A stretch of 40,829 nucleotides of DNA from Avimicrobium caecorum (lineage in GTDB: Bacteria > Bacillota > Clostridia > Oscillospirales > Ruminococcaceae): NCBI GenBank assembly GCA_904394705.1, contig CAJFNJ010000040.1, forward strand, positions 1-40,829, given 5' to 3'. Made by a program: the position numbers and the translations under genes. Below are positions 1-8,618 of this stretch, in pieces (position 1 is the first letter of the stretch; every line of letters begins with the position of its first letter). The notes below the pieces were generated by a model. That model did no database searches and was not told the origin of the DNA. It saw only the letters and a program-made list of their open reading frames with translations.

Positions 1-48
1 GCAAAGGGAGTTTTTCTTGTCCTCATGATCGGCAAAAGCCTTCTTTTG

Positions 49-77
49 AACCACTCGCCTAGCGAGTGGTTTTTCTT
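49..77 (+). terminator. Rho-independent terminator of an upstream plus-strand gene
   Basis: An 8-bp perfect stem (51-58 with 62-69, loop CTA), extended by two A-T pairs, is followed by a T run at 70-74. On the minus strand the stem has no T tract, so it should serve a plus-strand gene lying left of the window. Bases 1-48 show no recognisable coding or RNA feature. Confidence 0.75.
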
Positions 78-87
78 TATACAAAAA

Positions 88-120
88 AGGAGATGGGATA
101 AACCCATCTCCTCTTTTTTT
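88..120. terminator. Bidirectional terminator, mainly for nifJ
   Basis: A 9-bp GC-rich perfect stem (89-97 with 103-111) is flanked by A-rich sequence on the left and seven T on the right, so it can end transcription in both directions. It lies 35 bases beyond the nifJ stop codon. Confidence 0.8.
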
Positions 121-154
121 ATTTCAGCATTGTCCGTTCAGACAGATACCAAAA

Positions 155-3100
155 TTATTCGTACAGCTTGGCCAGCTTGGTCAGATGCTCGTACTTGTCC
201 TCTGCGATCTTAGCAGCACGGTCGAACAGCTTGTCAGCCTTTTCGGGGAAGGAACGCTTCAGCGAGCTGTAACGAACTTCACCCTCGATGAAGGCTCTGT
301 AATCAGCTGTGGGAGCCTTGGAATCCAGCTGGAAGGGATTCTCGCCAGCCAGAGTCTTTCTGGGATCGAAGCGGAACATATGCCAGTAACCAGCAGCTAC
401 GGCATTCTTGATGGTCTCCTGAGCCTTGACCATACCGCCCTTGATACCCTGGTTGATGCAGGGAGCGTAAGCGATGATCAGGGACGGACCATGGTAGCTC
501 TCAGCCTCAGCAAAGGCCTTGATGCACTGGTTGTAGTCAGCACCCATAGCAACCTGAGCTACATATACATAGCCGTAGGTCATAGCGATGCCAGCCAGAT
601 CCTTGTTCTTGATCTCCTTACCAGCTGCTGCGAACTGAGCCACAGCACCCAGAGGAGTAGCCTTGGAAGCCTGACCGCCGGTGTTGGAGTAAACCTCGGT
701 ATCGAATACCAGGATGTTTACATCCTCGCCGGAAGCGATAACGTGATCCAGACCGCCGAAGCCGATATCGTAAGCCCAGCCGTCGCCGCCGAAGATCCAG
801 ACGCTCTTCTTAGCCAGGAATTCCTTATCCTTCAGGATAGCCTGGCAGTACGGGCAGTCAGGATGCTTCTCGAGCTCAGCAACCAGAGCCTTGGTAGCAG
901 CCTTGTTGGCAGTACCATCATCAACAGTGGACAGATAGCCGTCGATTACAGCCTTGAAGCCTTCGTCAGATACCTTCTCCTTGAGCTCCATGATCTTAGC
1001 GATCAGGTGGTTTCTCAGAGTGGACTGAGCCAGGTACATACCATAGCCGTACTCAGCGTTATCCTCGAACAGGGAGTTAGCCCAAGAAGGACCATGACCT
1101 TCCTTGTTCACAGTGTAAGGAGTAGACGGTGCGGAGCCGCCCCAGATAGAGGAGCAACCAGTAGCGTTGGCGATGTACATTCTGTCGCCGAACAGCTGAG
1201 TAACCAGCTTAGCGTAAGGAGTTTCGCCACAACCAGCGCAGGCGCCGGAGAATTCGAGCAGAGGCTGCTTGAACTGCGAGCCCTTAACGGTGGTCTCCTT
1301 GAATTTCTCAGCAACCTCAGGCTTTACATCCAGAGACTGACCATAAGCGAAGTTCTCCTGCTCATGACGCTGAGAATCCAGGCTCTGCATGGTGAGAGCC
1401 TTCTCGCCCTTCTTACCAGGACATACAGATGCACAAGAACCACAACCGGTGCAGTCCAGAACGGATACGGTCATAGCGAACTTGTAGCCAGGCATACCGG
1501 TCATGTCGGTCATCTTCATGCCCTCGGGAGCCTTGGCAGCCTCGTCAGCAGTCAGAACAACAGGACGGATTACAGCATGCGGGCAGACATACGAGCAGAA
1601 GTTACACTGGATACAGTTGTCGGAGTTCCAGGTGGGAACGTCAACAGCAATACCGCGCTTCTCGTATGCGGCAGAACCCTGCGGGAAGGTACCGTCAGCA
1701 TCCTTCAGGAAGGTGGATACAGGCAGCTTGTCACCGCGCTGAGCGTTAACAGGAGTCTGGATGTTGTTAACGAAGTCAACCAGATCCTTGCGATCGCCAG
1801 TGGCAACCGGGTAAACGAAGTCGCCCTCAGCGTCAGCCCAGGAAGCAGGAACCTTAACCTCTACCAGAGCCTCAGCACCGGCATCGATAGCAGCATGGTT
1901 CATAGCAACTACCTTCTCACCCTTACGGCCGTAAGACTTGGTAGCAGCGTCCTTCATGTACTGGATAGCGTCAGCAGCAGGAATGATGTTGGCCAGCTTG
2001 AAGAATGCAGACTGCAGAACAGTGTTGATTCTCGAGCCCAGACCGATTTCCTTACCGATCTTAACACCATCGATGGTGTAGAACTTGATGTTGTTGCGGG
2101 CAATGTATCTCTTAACAGAACCAGGCAGTCTCTTGTCCAGCTCGTCCAGATCCCAACCGCAGTTCAGCAGGAAGGTACCGCCGGGCTTCAGAGCAGCAGT
2201 CATGTCATACTTGTCCACATAAGAGGGGTTGTGGCAGGCTACGAAGTCAGCCTTCTCAACCAGGTAGGTGCTCTTGATCGGCTTCTTACCGAATCTCAGG
2301 TGAGAGGTGGTAACACCGCCGGACTTCTTCGAGTCATAGCTGAAGTAAGCCTGAGCATACATATCGGTATGGTCACCGATGATCTTGATGGAGTTCTTGT
2401 TGGCACCAACAGTACCATCGGAGCCCAGGCCCCAGAAGATACAGCTGGTTGTGCCCTCAGGAGCAGTATCAGGATTCTCAGTGATTTCCAGGGACAGATG
2501 AGTTACATCATCATCGATACCAACTGTGAATCTCTCCTTGGGCTGAGCGGACTGAGCGTTGTTGTAAACAGCGATAACCTGAGCAGGAGTAGTATCCTTG
2601 GAACCCAGACCGTAACGACCGCCGAATACAGGAATGTTGGCAAACTTGCTGCCGCGCAGAGCCATAACAACATCCAGGTACAGAGGCTCACCAATGGAGC
2701 CGGGCTCCTTGGTTCTGTCGAGAACAGAGATGGTCTTGACAGTGTCCGGGATAGCGTCGATCAGGTGCTTGGCAGAGAAGGGACGGTACAGGCGAACCTT
2801 TACCAGACCAACCTTGCGGCCCTGAGCGAGCATCCAGTCAATGGTCTCCTCGATGGTGTCGTTTACAGAACCCATAGCGATGATGATGTCAGTAGCATCA
2901 GGAGCGCCATAGTAGTTGAACAGCTTGTAGTCGGTGCCGATCTTGGCATTGACCTTGTTCATGTACTCTTCAACGATAGCCGGAACAGCATCATGATAGG
3001 TGTTGCTGGCTTCGCGAGCCTGGAAGAAGATGTCAGGGTTCTGAGCGGTACCGCGCAGTACAGGATGCTCGGGGTTCAGAGCATGCTTGCGGAACGCGTC

Positions 3101-3700
3101 AACAGCATCCATGTCCACCATTTCCTTGAGGTCCTCATAATCCCAAACCTCGATCTTCTGGATCTCGTGGGAAGTACGGAAACCATCGAAGAAGTGCAGG
3201 AACGGAACTCTGGACTTCAGAGTAGACAGGTGAGCAACAGCACCCAGGTCCATAACTTCCTGAACGGAGCTGGAGCAGAGCATTGCATAACCGGTCTGAC
3301 GGCAGGCATACACGTCAGAGTGATCGCCGAAGATGCTCAGAGCGTGGGAAGCAACGGCACGAGCAGATACGTGAATAACGCTCGGCAGCAGCTCACCAGC
3401 GATCTTGTACATATTGGGGATCATCAGCAGCAGACCCTGGGAAGCGGTGTAGGTGGTGGTCAGGGCGCCAGCGGCCAGAGAGCCGTGAACGGCACCGGCG
3501 GCACCAGCCTCAGACTGCATCTCAACCAGCTTTACGGTCTGGCCGAAGATGTTCTTCTTACCCTGGGCAGCCCACTCGTCGCTCACTTCTGCCATTACGG
3601 AAGAAGGAGTGATCGGGTAGATGGCAGCAACATCTGTGAACGCATAGGAAACATGAGCCGCAGCGTTGTTACCATCCATGGTTTTCATTTTTCTTGCCAT
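155..3700 (-). CDS. nifJ: Pyruvate:ferredoxin (flavodoxin) oxidoreductase, single-chain
   Basis: Oxidatively decarboxylates pyruvate to acetyl-CoA and CO2, passing electrons to ferredoxin or flavodoxin; cytoplasmic, central to anaerobic energy metabolism. The product is 1181 aa, normal for the fused homodimeric enzyme. The pyrimidine-binding domain begins near the YPITPSS motif. Two ferredoxin-type [4Fe-4S] motifs follow (C696-x2-C-x2-C-x3-CP and C750-x2-C-x2-C-x3-CP), then the TPP-binding domain with G972-D973-G974. The proximal-cluster cysteines C821, C824, C849 and C1081 match the four known from the Desulfovibrio enzyme. I chose the ATG at 3700 because AGGGAGGATATC lies just upstream; 12 codons further up remain open but have no ribosome site. 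It has its own promoter and terminator, so it is monocistronic. Codon use looks strongly biased, as in highly expressed genes. Confidence 0.97.
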   Translation of the reverse strand: MARKMKTMDGNNAAAHVSYAFTDVAAIYPITPSSVMAEVSDEWAAQGKKNIFGQTVKLVEMQSEAGAAGAVHGSLAAGALTTTYTASQGLLLMIPNMYKIAGELLPSVIHVSARAVASHALSIFGDHSDVYACRQTGYAMLCSSSVQEVMDLGAVAHLSTLKSRVPFLHFFDGFRTSHEIQKIEVWDYEDLKEMVDMDAVDAFRKHALNPEHPVLRGTAQNPDIFFQAREASNTYHDAVPAIVEEYMNKVNAKIGTDYKLFNYYGAPDATDIIIAMGSVNDTIEETIDWMLAQGRKVGLVKVRLYRPFSAKHLIDAIPDTVKTISVLDRTKEPGSIGEPLYLDVVMALRGSKFANIPVFGGRYGLGSKDTTPAQVIAVYNNAQSAQPKERFTVGIDDDVTHLSLEITENPDTAPEGTTSCIFWGLGSDGTVGANKNSIKIIGDHTDMYAQAYFSYDSKKSGGVTTSHLRFGKKPIKSTYLVEKADFVACHNPSYVDKYDMTAALKPGGTFLLNCGWDLDELDKRLPGSVKRYIARNNIKFYTIDGVKIGKEIGLGSRINTVLQSAFFKLANIIPAADAIQYMKDAATKSYGRKGEKVVAMNHAAIDAGAEALVEVKVPASWADAEGDFVYPVATGDRKDLVDFVNNIQTPVNAQRGDKLPVSTFLKDADGTFPQGSAAYEKRGIAVDVPTWNSDNCIQCNFCSYVCPHAVIRPVVLTADEAAKAPEGMKMTDMTGMPGYKFAMTVSVLDCTGCGSCASVCPGKKGEKALTMQSLDSQRHEQENFAYGQSLDVKPEVAEKFKETTVKGSQFKQPLLEFSGACAGCGETPYAKLVTQLFGDRMYIANATGCSSIWGGSAPSTPYTVNKEGHGPSWANSLFEDNAEYGYGMYLAQSTLRNHLIAKIMELKEKVSDEGFKAVIDGYLSTVDDGTANKAATKALVAELEKHPDCPYCQAILKDKEFLAKKSVWIFGGDGWAYDIGFGGLDHVIASGEDVNILVFDTEVYSNTGGQASKATPLGAVAQFAAAGKEIKNKDLAGIAMTYGYVYVAQVAMGADYNQCIKAFAEAESYHGPSLIIAYAPCINQGIKGGMVKAQETIKNAVAAGYWHMFRFDPRKTLAGENPFQLDSKAPTADYRAFIEGEVRYSSLKRSFPEKADKLFDRAAKIAEDKYEHLTKLAKLYE

Positions 3701-3769
3701 GTTATGATATCCTCCCTTTGGATAATATGTTGGCATAGCGGATGAATCCGCATATTTTTACCCATTCAA

Positions 3770-3798
3770 ATTCTACCATCTTTACCGGGGGATGTAAA
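3770..3798 (-). promoter_or_regulatory. Sigma-A promoter of nifJ
   Basis: On the minus strand: TTTACA (3793-3798), 17-bp spacer, TAGAAT (3770-3775), giving a leader of about 65 nt. The leader holds a dyad, GCGGAT-GA-ATCCGC at 3738-3751, which could be an operator or an RNA hairpin. With the CBS-protein promoter this accounts for the 416-base gene-free gap at 3701-4116; I see no coding sequence there. Confidence 0.7.
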
Positions 3799-3957
3799 GT
3801 CAAGAAAGTGTAAAATTCCAGTTTCGTTTGGGTTTTGCCTGATTTTTAACAACAAATCATGGCTTTTCGGGCAGTCTTTTGACAAAAATGAGAACGCCTC
3901 TCTCTTTGGCTGTGTGCATTTTACAGACGGCTGTCGGCACAGCAGAGCCTCCCCCCA

Positions 3958-3986
3958 TTGACAGAATCTCCCGGAACGATTATAGT
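3958..3986 (+). promoter_or_regulatory. Sigma-A promoter of the CBS-domain gene
   Basis: TTGACA (3958-3963), a 17-bp spacer and TATAGT (3981-3986): close to consensus. The leader to the ATG at 4117 would be about 125 nt. A second TATAAT at 4034-4039 has no convincing -35. Confidence 0.75.
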
Positions 3987-4116
3987 ATTCTTAAACCGGG
4001 TTCTGATCCGGACCATACTGCCGCCGGCTGTATTATAATAAGGTATAGCAAAGCGGACAGGCTTCCCGATTCCGGACCCGAATACCAGAAACACTGAGAA
4101 ATGGAGTAAACTGAAT

Positions 4117-5472
4117 ATGGACCCTGACAGTAGTACGATCTATCCCGCACTGACCGCATTTTTGCTTTTGCTGGTGCTTTCGGGGCTGTTTTCCGCAGCC
4201 GAAGCTGCCTTTACCGGCATCAATGACAGCCAGACCCAGCGCCGTGCCGCTGAAGGCGATAAAAAAGCCCGGCACATCATGGATCTGATCCGCAAGCCCA
4301 CGGTATTCATCTCCACGGTGCGTACCGGTTCCACCCTCTGCGCCATGCTGGGACTTACCGTCCTCAGCCCGTCCCTGACCGGCCTGTTCCTTGAGCGGTT
4401 CTATCAGGAGATGGAGGTTCCCCTCACCGCTTATCCGGTCTTTCTGATCCTCATCACCATTCTGGTGGGAATCGTCACCATTGCCCTGGGCAATATCCTG
4501 CCCGGACGCCTGGGGGATTTCTTCCCGGATCAGACTGCCTCACTGCTCACCCCGTTCATGATGGTCATGTCCATCCTGCTGCGGCCCATTGTCTGGCTCA
4601 CCCTGGGCATTGCCAATCTGGGGCTGCGTCTGCTGGGCCAGAACCCCAACCAGGAACCGGATACCGTCACCGAGGAAGAAATCCGCATGATGGTGACAGT
4701 GGGCGAGGAAAAAGGTGCCATTGAACAGAGCGAAAAGGATATGATCAACAATATCTTTGAGTTCGACGACCGGGTGGTCACCGAAGTGATGACCCACCGC
4801 ATGGAAATGATCGCCCTCAAGGATACCGTCCAGCTGGATGAAGCAGTAAAAGTGGCCCGGGAAACCGGTTATTCCCGGATTCCTGTCTACCATGAGGACA
4901 TCGATGACATTGTGGGTATCCTCTATGCCAAGGATCTGCTGCTCTTTGTCAACGACGGCTGCAACAGTAAGGATTTTAATATCAAGAAGCTGCTGCATGA
5001 GCCCTTCTATATCCCGGAAACCGCCAAGTGTACCGAGCTGTTCAAGGACTTCCAGCGCAAGCAGCTGCACATGGCGATTGTCATCGATGAATATGGCGGC
5101 ACCTATGGCATGGTGACCATGGAGGACCTGCTGGAAACCATCGTGGGCAATATCCAGGACGAATACGACAAGGAAGAAAATGAGTACCAGAAGCTCTCGG
5201 ATACCGAGTACACCATCGATGGCTGGATCTCGGTGGACGAGGTGGAGGATCTTCTGGGCATCAAGATCCCGGACGACACCGAGTATGATACCCTCGGCGG
5301 CGTTGTGGTGGATATGCTCGGCGACCTGCCCGAAGAAGGGCAGCATCCCTCGGTCCAGATCGACCGGGTACGGTTCACCGTCCTGGAAGTGGACGACCGC
5401 CGCATCTCCCGTCTGAAGGCAGAGATCCTGCCGGACGAAAGCTGCCCCGAACCGGGCGAGCGCCGGGACTGA
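4117..5472 (+). CDS. CNNM/CorC-type membrane protein with CBS pair (hemolysin C family)
   Basis: A 451-aa membrane protein of the DUF21-CBS-CorC/HlyC family. Members are linked to divalent cation (Mg/Co) efflux or homeostasis; the 'hemolysin' label is historical. The N-terminal ~190 residues carry the hydrophobic DUF21/CNNM segments. Two CBS motifs follow at about 215-275 and 285-345 (the second with VIDEYGGTYGMVTMEDLLE), which in this family bind adenine nucleotides. A C-terminal CorC_HlyC domain spans about 350-440. The start is the ATG preceded by TGGAG. It stands alone between its own promoter and terminator. The transported ion cannot be decided from sequence. Confidence 0.9.
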   Translation: MDPDSSTIYPALTAFLLLLVLSGLFSAAEAAFTGINDSQTQRRAAEGDKKARHIMDLIRKPTVFISTVRTGSTLCAMLGLTVLSPSLTGLFLERFYQEMEVPLTAYPVFLILITILVGIVTIALGNILPGRLGDFFPDQTASLLTPFMMVMSILLRPIVWLTLGIANLGLRLLGQNPNQEPDTVTEEEIRMMVTVGEEKGAIEQSEKDMINNIFEFDDRVVTEVMTHRMEMIALKDTVQLDEAVKVARETGYSRIPVYHEDIDDIVGILYAKDLLLFVNDGCNSKDFNIKKLLHEPFYIPETAKCTELFKDFQRKQLHMAIVIDEYGGTYGMVTMEDLLETIVGNIQDEYDKEENEYQKLSDTEYTIDGWISVDEVEDLLGIKIPDDTEYDTLGGVVVDMLGDLPEEGQHPSVQIDRVRFTVLEVDDRRISRLKAEILPDESCPEPGERRD

Positions 5473-5502
5473 TCCCGTTTTATCCCATTGATTCCGAATC
5501 CC

Positions 5503-5537
5503 TGTCCCCTGAGGCAAGTCCTCAGGGGACATTTTTT
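5503..5537 (+). terminator. Terminator after the CBS-domain gene
   Basis: A 12-bp perfect GC-rich stem (5503-5514 with 5520-5531) with a 5-nt loop, followed by six T. Confidence 0.9.
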
Positions 5538-5590
5538 GCGCCGGCAGCAGGGTGGGGCAGGCAAATTCGCTCTTTTCTTTCGGAGCCAGG

Positions 5591-5634
5591 TGTGCTATGA
5601 TACAGTCAGTACACTTCATACAGTCTGACTGTAT
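5591..5634 (+). promoter_or_regulatory. Extended -10 promoter with overlapping ATACAGT operator
   Basis: TGC-TATGAT (TATGAT 5596-5601) is an extended -10 with only a weak -35 (TTTTCT near 5573). Immediately downstream lies ATACAGTCAG (5600-5609), then ATACAGT-CTG-ACTGTAT (5618-5634). The first element is an exact inverted repeat of CTGACTGTAT (5625-5634). Three ATACAGT half-sites straddling the expected transcription start look like a repressor operator. The regulator is unknown. Confidence 0.5.
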
Positions 5635-5695
5635 TACAGCGGTACCTGGCGGATATTGGGGGGAAAATTTCTGCCTGAACCGAGGTTATGTATCC

Positions 5696-6382
5696 ATGCG
5701 TTATCTCTATGTGATGGTCTCCCGGACCGACACCGGATTTGCCAGACTGATCCGGCGGTTCACCGGCTGCTATTACAACCACGCCGCCATTTCCTTTGAC
5801 TGTGACCTGCGGCAGCTCTATTCCTTTGCCCGGCGTGCCTATGACCTGCCGCTGAGCGCCTGCCTGACCCGGGAGAGCCCTTTGATGTATACCCGGGGCC
5901 AGGGCGATGCCCAGATTGTCCTCTACCGGCTGCCGGTACCGGATGAACGGTTCATCGCTGCCCGGCGCACCGTACAGATGATGCTCCGGGACGGCGGGTA
6001 CATTTATAATGTATGGTCGGTGTTCACCTATCCGCTGACCCGGGGTCTGCCCGCCTATAAAGCCCAGACCTGTTCCGAGTTCACCGCCGGAATCCTGCGC
6101 ATTGCCGGGCTCCGGCTGGAGCGTCCCGACTGCCGCTACCACCCCGAGGACTTCACCCACCTGCTGGAGGGGCTGGAGGTCTACCGGGGCTCGCTGGCAG
6201 CCTACTGCGGTGAGAACCGCCGTCTGGATGGGGACCCGGAATACCTGCGCCGGCACAGTCTGCTCCAGATCGCCGGATGCAGCCTGCGTACCCTGGCCTG
6301 CGCCGCCGACCGAAGCCTGTTTGAACGCCCATCCGGCCTGCCGGATGTCACCGGGCAGTATTTTGCCCATACCCATCGCTGA
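5696..6382 (+). CDS. Permuted papain-like (YiiX/DUF830-type NlpC/P60 superfamily) hydrolase, putative
   Basis: A 228-aa protein with no signal peptide. Near the N-terminus it has a His motif (YYNHAAISFD, His29) and about 100 residues later a Cys motif (YKAQTCSEF, Cys126). His before Cys is the order of circularly permuted NlpC/P60-like enzymes (YiiX family), whose members act on amide or lipid substrates; no substrate can be named here. I chose the ATG at 5696, ten bases after GAGG; the reading frame stays open 48 codons further up but that stretch overlaps the promoter. It is followed 15 bases later by a YcxB-like gene, likely in the same transcript. The fold assignment rests on motif order only. 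Confidence 0.6.
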   Translation: MRYLYVMVSRTDTGFARLIRRFTGCYYNHAAISFDCDLRQLYSFARRAYDLPLSACLTRESPLMYTRGQGDAQIVLYRLPVPDERFIAARRTVQMMLRDGGYIYNVWSVFTYPLTRGLPAYKAQTCSEFTAGILRIAGLRLERPDCRYHPEDFTHLLEGLEVYRGSLAAYCGENRRLDGDPEYLRRHSLLQIAGCSLRTLACAADRSLFERPSGLPDVTGQYFAHTHR

Positions 6383-6397
6383 AAGGGGGATTATCCC

Positions 6398-6967
6398 ATG
6401 TCCGATAAAATGGAGAATATGGTCCCGGAGGGCCAGCAGCCCATCCATACCGCCCGGTTCCGGCTGACTCCGGCAGCCTATACCCAGCTCAATCTCATTG
6501 TCCAGCGCCGATCCCGGAAAAAGCGCCGCCTGATGACCATCGCCCTGGCAGGCGGCCTGACCCTGCTCTACTGCCTGCTCACCCATCAGGCGGTCTCCAC
6601 CGCTGTGATGCTGGTGATCACCGAGATCATCGTGGTCTGGCCGGTGAGCTTCCTCATGGATAAGTGGTTCCTGAAGCTCTACGCCAGACGCAGCCAGAAG
6701 CTCTCCCCTGCCGCCCTGGACGAACAGCTCTTCGAGTTCTATGAGGACGGCTTCCGGGTGGTTTCCGGCAACAGCACCGATGGCTTTGTGCGCTACAACC
6801 GCATTGTGTCCCTGGCCCGCACCGATGATTACCTGGCACTGTTCATCACCGATGTATATGCCTATCTGGTGATGGGCGACGCTGCCGACTGCGGCATGCA
6901 GGAGCTCACCGAATTCCTCCAGCGGAAGATGAACGGCAAGCCCCTGGAAAACTACCGCACCCACTGA
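6398..6967 (+). CDS. YcxB-like family membrane protein
   Basis: 189 aa. After a ~45-residue basic cytoplasmic stretch (RRSRKKRR) come two closely spaced membrane helices at about 46-62 and 65-86. A soluble C-terminal half follows, with the FYEDGFRVVS... YNRIVSLARTDDYLALFI pattern typical of the YcxB-like domain. No enzymatic role is known for this family. The ATG is preceded by AAAGGGGGA. Second gene of a two-gene unit with the hydrolase upstream, and followed by a terminator. Confidence 0.75.
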   Translation: MSDKMENMVPEGQQPIHTARFRLTPAAYTQLNLIVQRRSRKKRRLMTIALAGGLTLLYCLLTHQAVSTAVMLVITEIIVVWPVSFLMDKWFLKLYARRSQKLSPAALDEQLFEFYEDGFRVVSGNSTDGFVRYNRIVSLARTDDYLALFITDVYAYLVMGDAADCGMQELTEFLQRKMNGKPLENYRTH

Positions 6968-6986
6968 CCCGCCCCATAAAAGCAAA

Positions 6987-7023
6987 CCCCCGCTCTCCGA
7001 TCCGGAAAGCGGGGCTATTTTTA
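6987..7023 (+). terminator. Terminator after the YcxB-like gene
   Basis: Stem CCCCGCT (6988-6994) with AGCGGGG (7008-7014), loop partly paired, then CTATTTTTA. Confidence 0.8.
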
Positions 7024-7032
7024 TCCCGAAAC

Positions 7033-7078
7033 GCCAGAAAACCACAGACCAAGGGGAGAAGGTCTGTGGTTTTCTGGC
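7033..7078. terminator. Long perfect hairpin between convergent transcripts (liv operon end)
   Basis: An 18-bp perfect inverted repeat (7033-7050 with 7061-7078) with a 10-nt loop. The arms contain AAAA and TTTT, so a shorter CCACAGACC/GGTCTGTGG stem is followed by a T tract on either strand. It lies 67 bases beyond the livF stop and should terminate the liv operon. Confidence 0.75.
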
Positions 7079-7144
7079 TTTGGAATTCAGGAAATATATC
7101 TCAAACCAGTGAGAACCGGTCTGACGCGAAAGAAAACAGGCAGG

Positions 7145-7846
7145 TTATCCCAGATAGGCCGAGCGGACGCTGGCATCGGTGAGCAGGCTGCGCCCCTCGC
7201 CCGAGCTGACGATCTTGCCGGTGGACAGCACATAGCTGTAATCGGCAATCTCCAGGGCCTTGGTGGCATTCTGCTCTACCAGCAGGACGGTCACGCCGGT
7301 CTTGTTCACCTGGCGGATGATCGAGAAGATCTCGTCCACCAGAATGGGAGCCAGACCCATGGAGGGTTCGTCCAGCAGGAGCATTTTCGGGCGGGACATG
7401 AGTGCCCGTCCCATGGCAAGCATCTGCTGTTCGCCGCCGGACAGGGTGCCTGCCGGCTGACGCAGCCGCTCCTTGAGGCGCGGGAAGCTGTGGAACACCA
7501 TCTCCAGATCCTCCCGGATGCCGGCGGTATCCCGGCGGGTAAAGGCGCCCATCTCCAGGTTTTCCAGCACGGTCATCTGACCGAAGACCCGGCGGCCCTC
7601 CGGCACCTGGGCCAGACCCCGCACCAGGATCTTGTTGGGGGAATGCCCGGTGATCTCCACCCCGTCAAAGCTGATCTTTCCGCTTTTGGGGCGCAGCAGG
7701 CCCGAGATGGTCTGGAGAATGGTGGTCTTGCCGGCGCCGTTGGCTCCGATCAGGGTACAGATCTCGCCGTCCCGTACCTCAAAGCTCACACCCTTGACCG
7801 CATGGATCTTATCATAATATACATTCAGTTCCTCGACTTTGAGCAT
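7145..7846 (-). CDS. livF: Branched-chain amino acid ABC transporter ATP-binding protein LivF
   Basis: A 233-aa cytoplasmic ATPase, one of the two that power the Liv importer of leucine, isoleucine and valine. Walker A is GANGAGKT near residue 36, the signature is LSGGEQQMLAMGRALM, Walker B is LLLDEPSMGLAP, and the VEQNATKALEIAD H-loop region replaces the His seen in LivG; NATxAL is typical of LivF. I chose the ATG at 7846 because GGGAGG lies 11 bases upstream, inside the last codons of livG. Last gene of the five-gene operon. Confidence 0.93.
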   Translation of the reverse strand: MLKVEELNVYYDKIHAVKGVSFEVRDGEICTLIGANGAGKTTILQTISGLLRPKSGKISFDGVEITGHSPNKILVRGLAQVPEGRRVFGQMTVLENLEMGAFTRRDTAGIREDLEMVFHSFPRLKERLRQPAGTLSGGEQQMLAMGRALMSRPKMLLLDEPSMGLAPILVDEIFSIIRQVNKTGVTVLLVEQNATKALEIADYSYVLSTGKIVSSGEGRSLLTDASVRSAYLG

Positions 7847-7853
7847 CTCGCTT

Positions 7854-8618
7854 TTAACCTCCCAGATAGGCTTCGATAACACGGGGATCAGCACGCACCT
7901 CGTCCGGAGTGCCGTCGGCAATCACCTTGCCGTAATCCAGCACCACGATCCGCTCGCAGACACCCATGACCAGCGGCATATCATGCTCGATGAGCAGGAT
8001 GGAGATGCCGAACTTCTGCCGGATAAAGGCAATGGTCTCCATGAGTTCCCGGGTTTCGGTATTGTTCATGCCTGCTGCCGGTTCGTCCAGACAGAGGAGC
8101 TTGGGGTTGGTCGCCAGTGCCCGGGCAATCTCCAGCTTGCGCTGCTGTCCGTAGGGCAGGTTGCCCGCCCGCATGTCCGCCTTCTTATCCAGATCAAAGA
8201 CAGCGAGCAGTTCCAGCGCCCGGCTGTCGGCGTTTTCCTCCTCCAGCCAGAACCGCCGGGTCTTGAGCACCGACTCCAGAAGGTTGTAGTGCATGCCGTC
8301 ATGCATGGCTGCCTTGACATTGTCCAGCACTGTCATATCCTTGAACAGACGGATATTCTGGAAGGTACGGCTGATGCCGTGGCGCACCGTATAGCGCATT
8401 CCCTTGCCGCTGATGACTTCGCCGTCCAGTGTGACAGTGCCGTCGGTGGGGGTATAGACGCCGGTGAGCAGGTTGAAGAGGGTGGTCTTGCCGGCGCCAT
8501 TGGGACCGATCAGCCCCATGACTGCCCCCTGGGGAATGGAAAAGTTCACATCGTCCAGTGCCCGCAGGCCCCGGAAACTGATGCCCAGATGTTCTGCTCT
8601 CAGCAGTGGTTCTGCCAT
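7854..8618 (-). CDS. livG: Branched-chain amino acid ABC transporter ATP-binding protein LivG
   Basis: A 254-aa ABC ATPase, partner of LivF. Walker A is GPNGAGKT, the signature is LPYGQQRKLEIARAL, Walker B is LLCLDEPAAGMN, and the H-loop is LIEHDM. The variant LPYGQQR signature and the insertion before it are characteristic of LivG. Its ATG directly abuts the TAA of livM (TAAATG) and is preceded by GGGGGAGG, so translation is probably coupled. Confidence 0.94.
   Translation of the reverse strand: MAEPLLRAEHLGISFRGLRALDDVNFSIPQGAVMGLIGPNGAGKTTLFNLLTGVYTPTDGTVTLDGEVISGKGMRYTVRHGISRTFQNIRLFKDMTVLDNVKAAMHDGMHYNLLESVLKTRRFWLEEENADSRALELLAVFDLDKKADMRAGNLPYGQQRKLEIARALATNPKLLCLDEPAAGMNNTETRELMETIAFIRQKFGISILLIEHDMPLVMGVCERIVVLDYGKVIADGTPDEVRADPRVIEAYLGG

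Noticed and set aside
185..3745. A 1186-codon open frame antisense to nearly all of nifJ
   Set aside because: It mirrors the codon pattern of nifJ, which avoids TTA, CTA and TCA codons, so stops are rare on the other strand. No ribosome site at its start and no protein family in its composition.
3879..4097. A 72-codon ORF upstream of the CBS-domain gene
   Set aside because: It contains the best promoter of that gene and has no ribosome site.
5600..5634. LexA-type SOS box
   Set aside because: ACTGTAT resembles the E. coli LexA half-site, but Firmicutes LexA recognises a GAAC-N4-GTTC-like site, and the half-sites here face the wrong way.
5606..7045. A 479-codon minus-strand frame across two plus-strand genes
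   Set aside because: Crosses a terminator, gene boundaries and an operator; composition is shadow-like.
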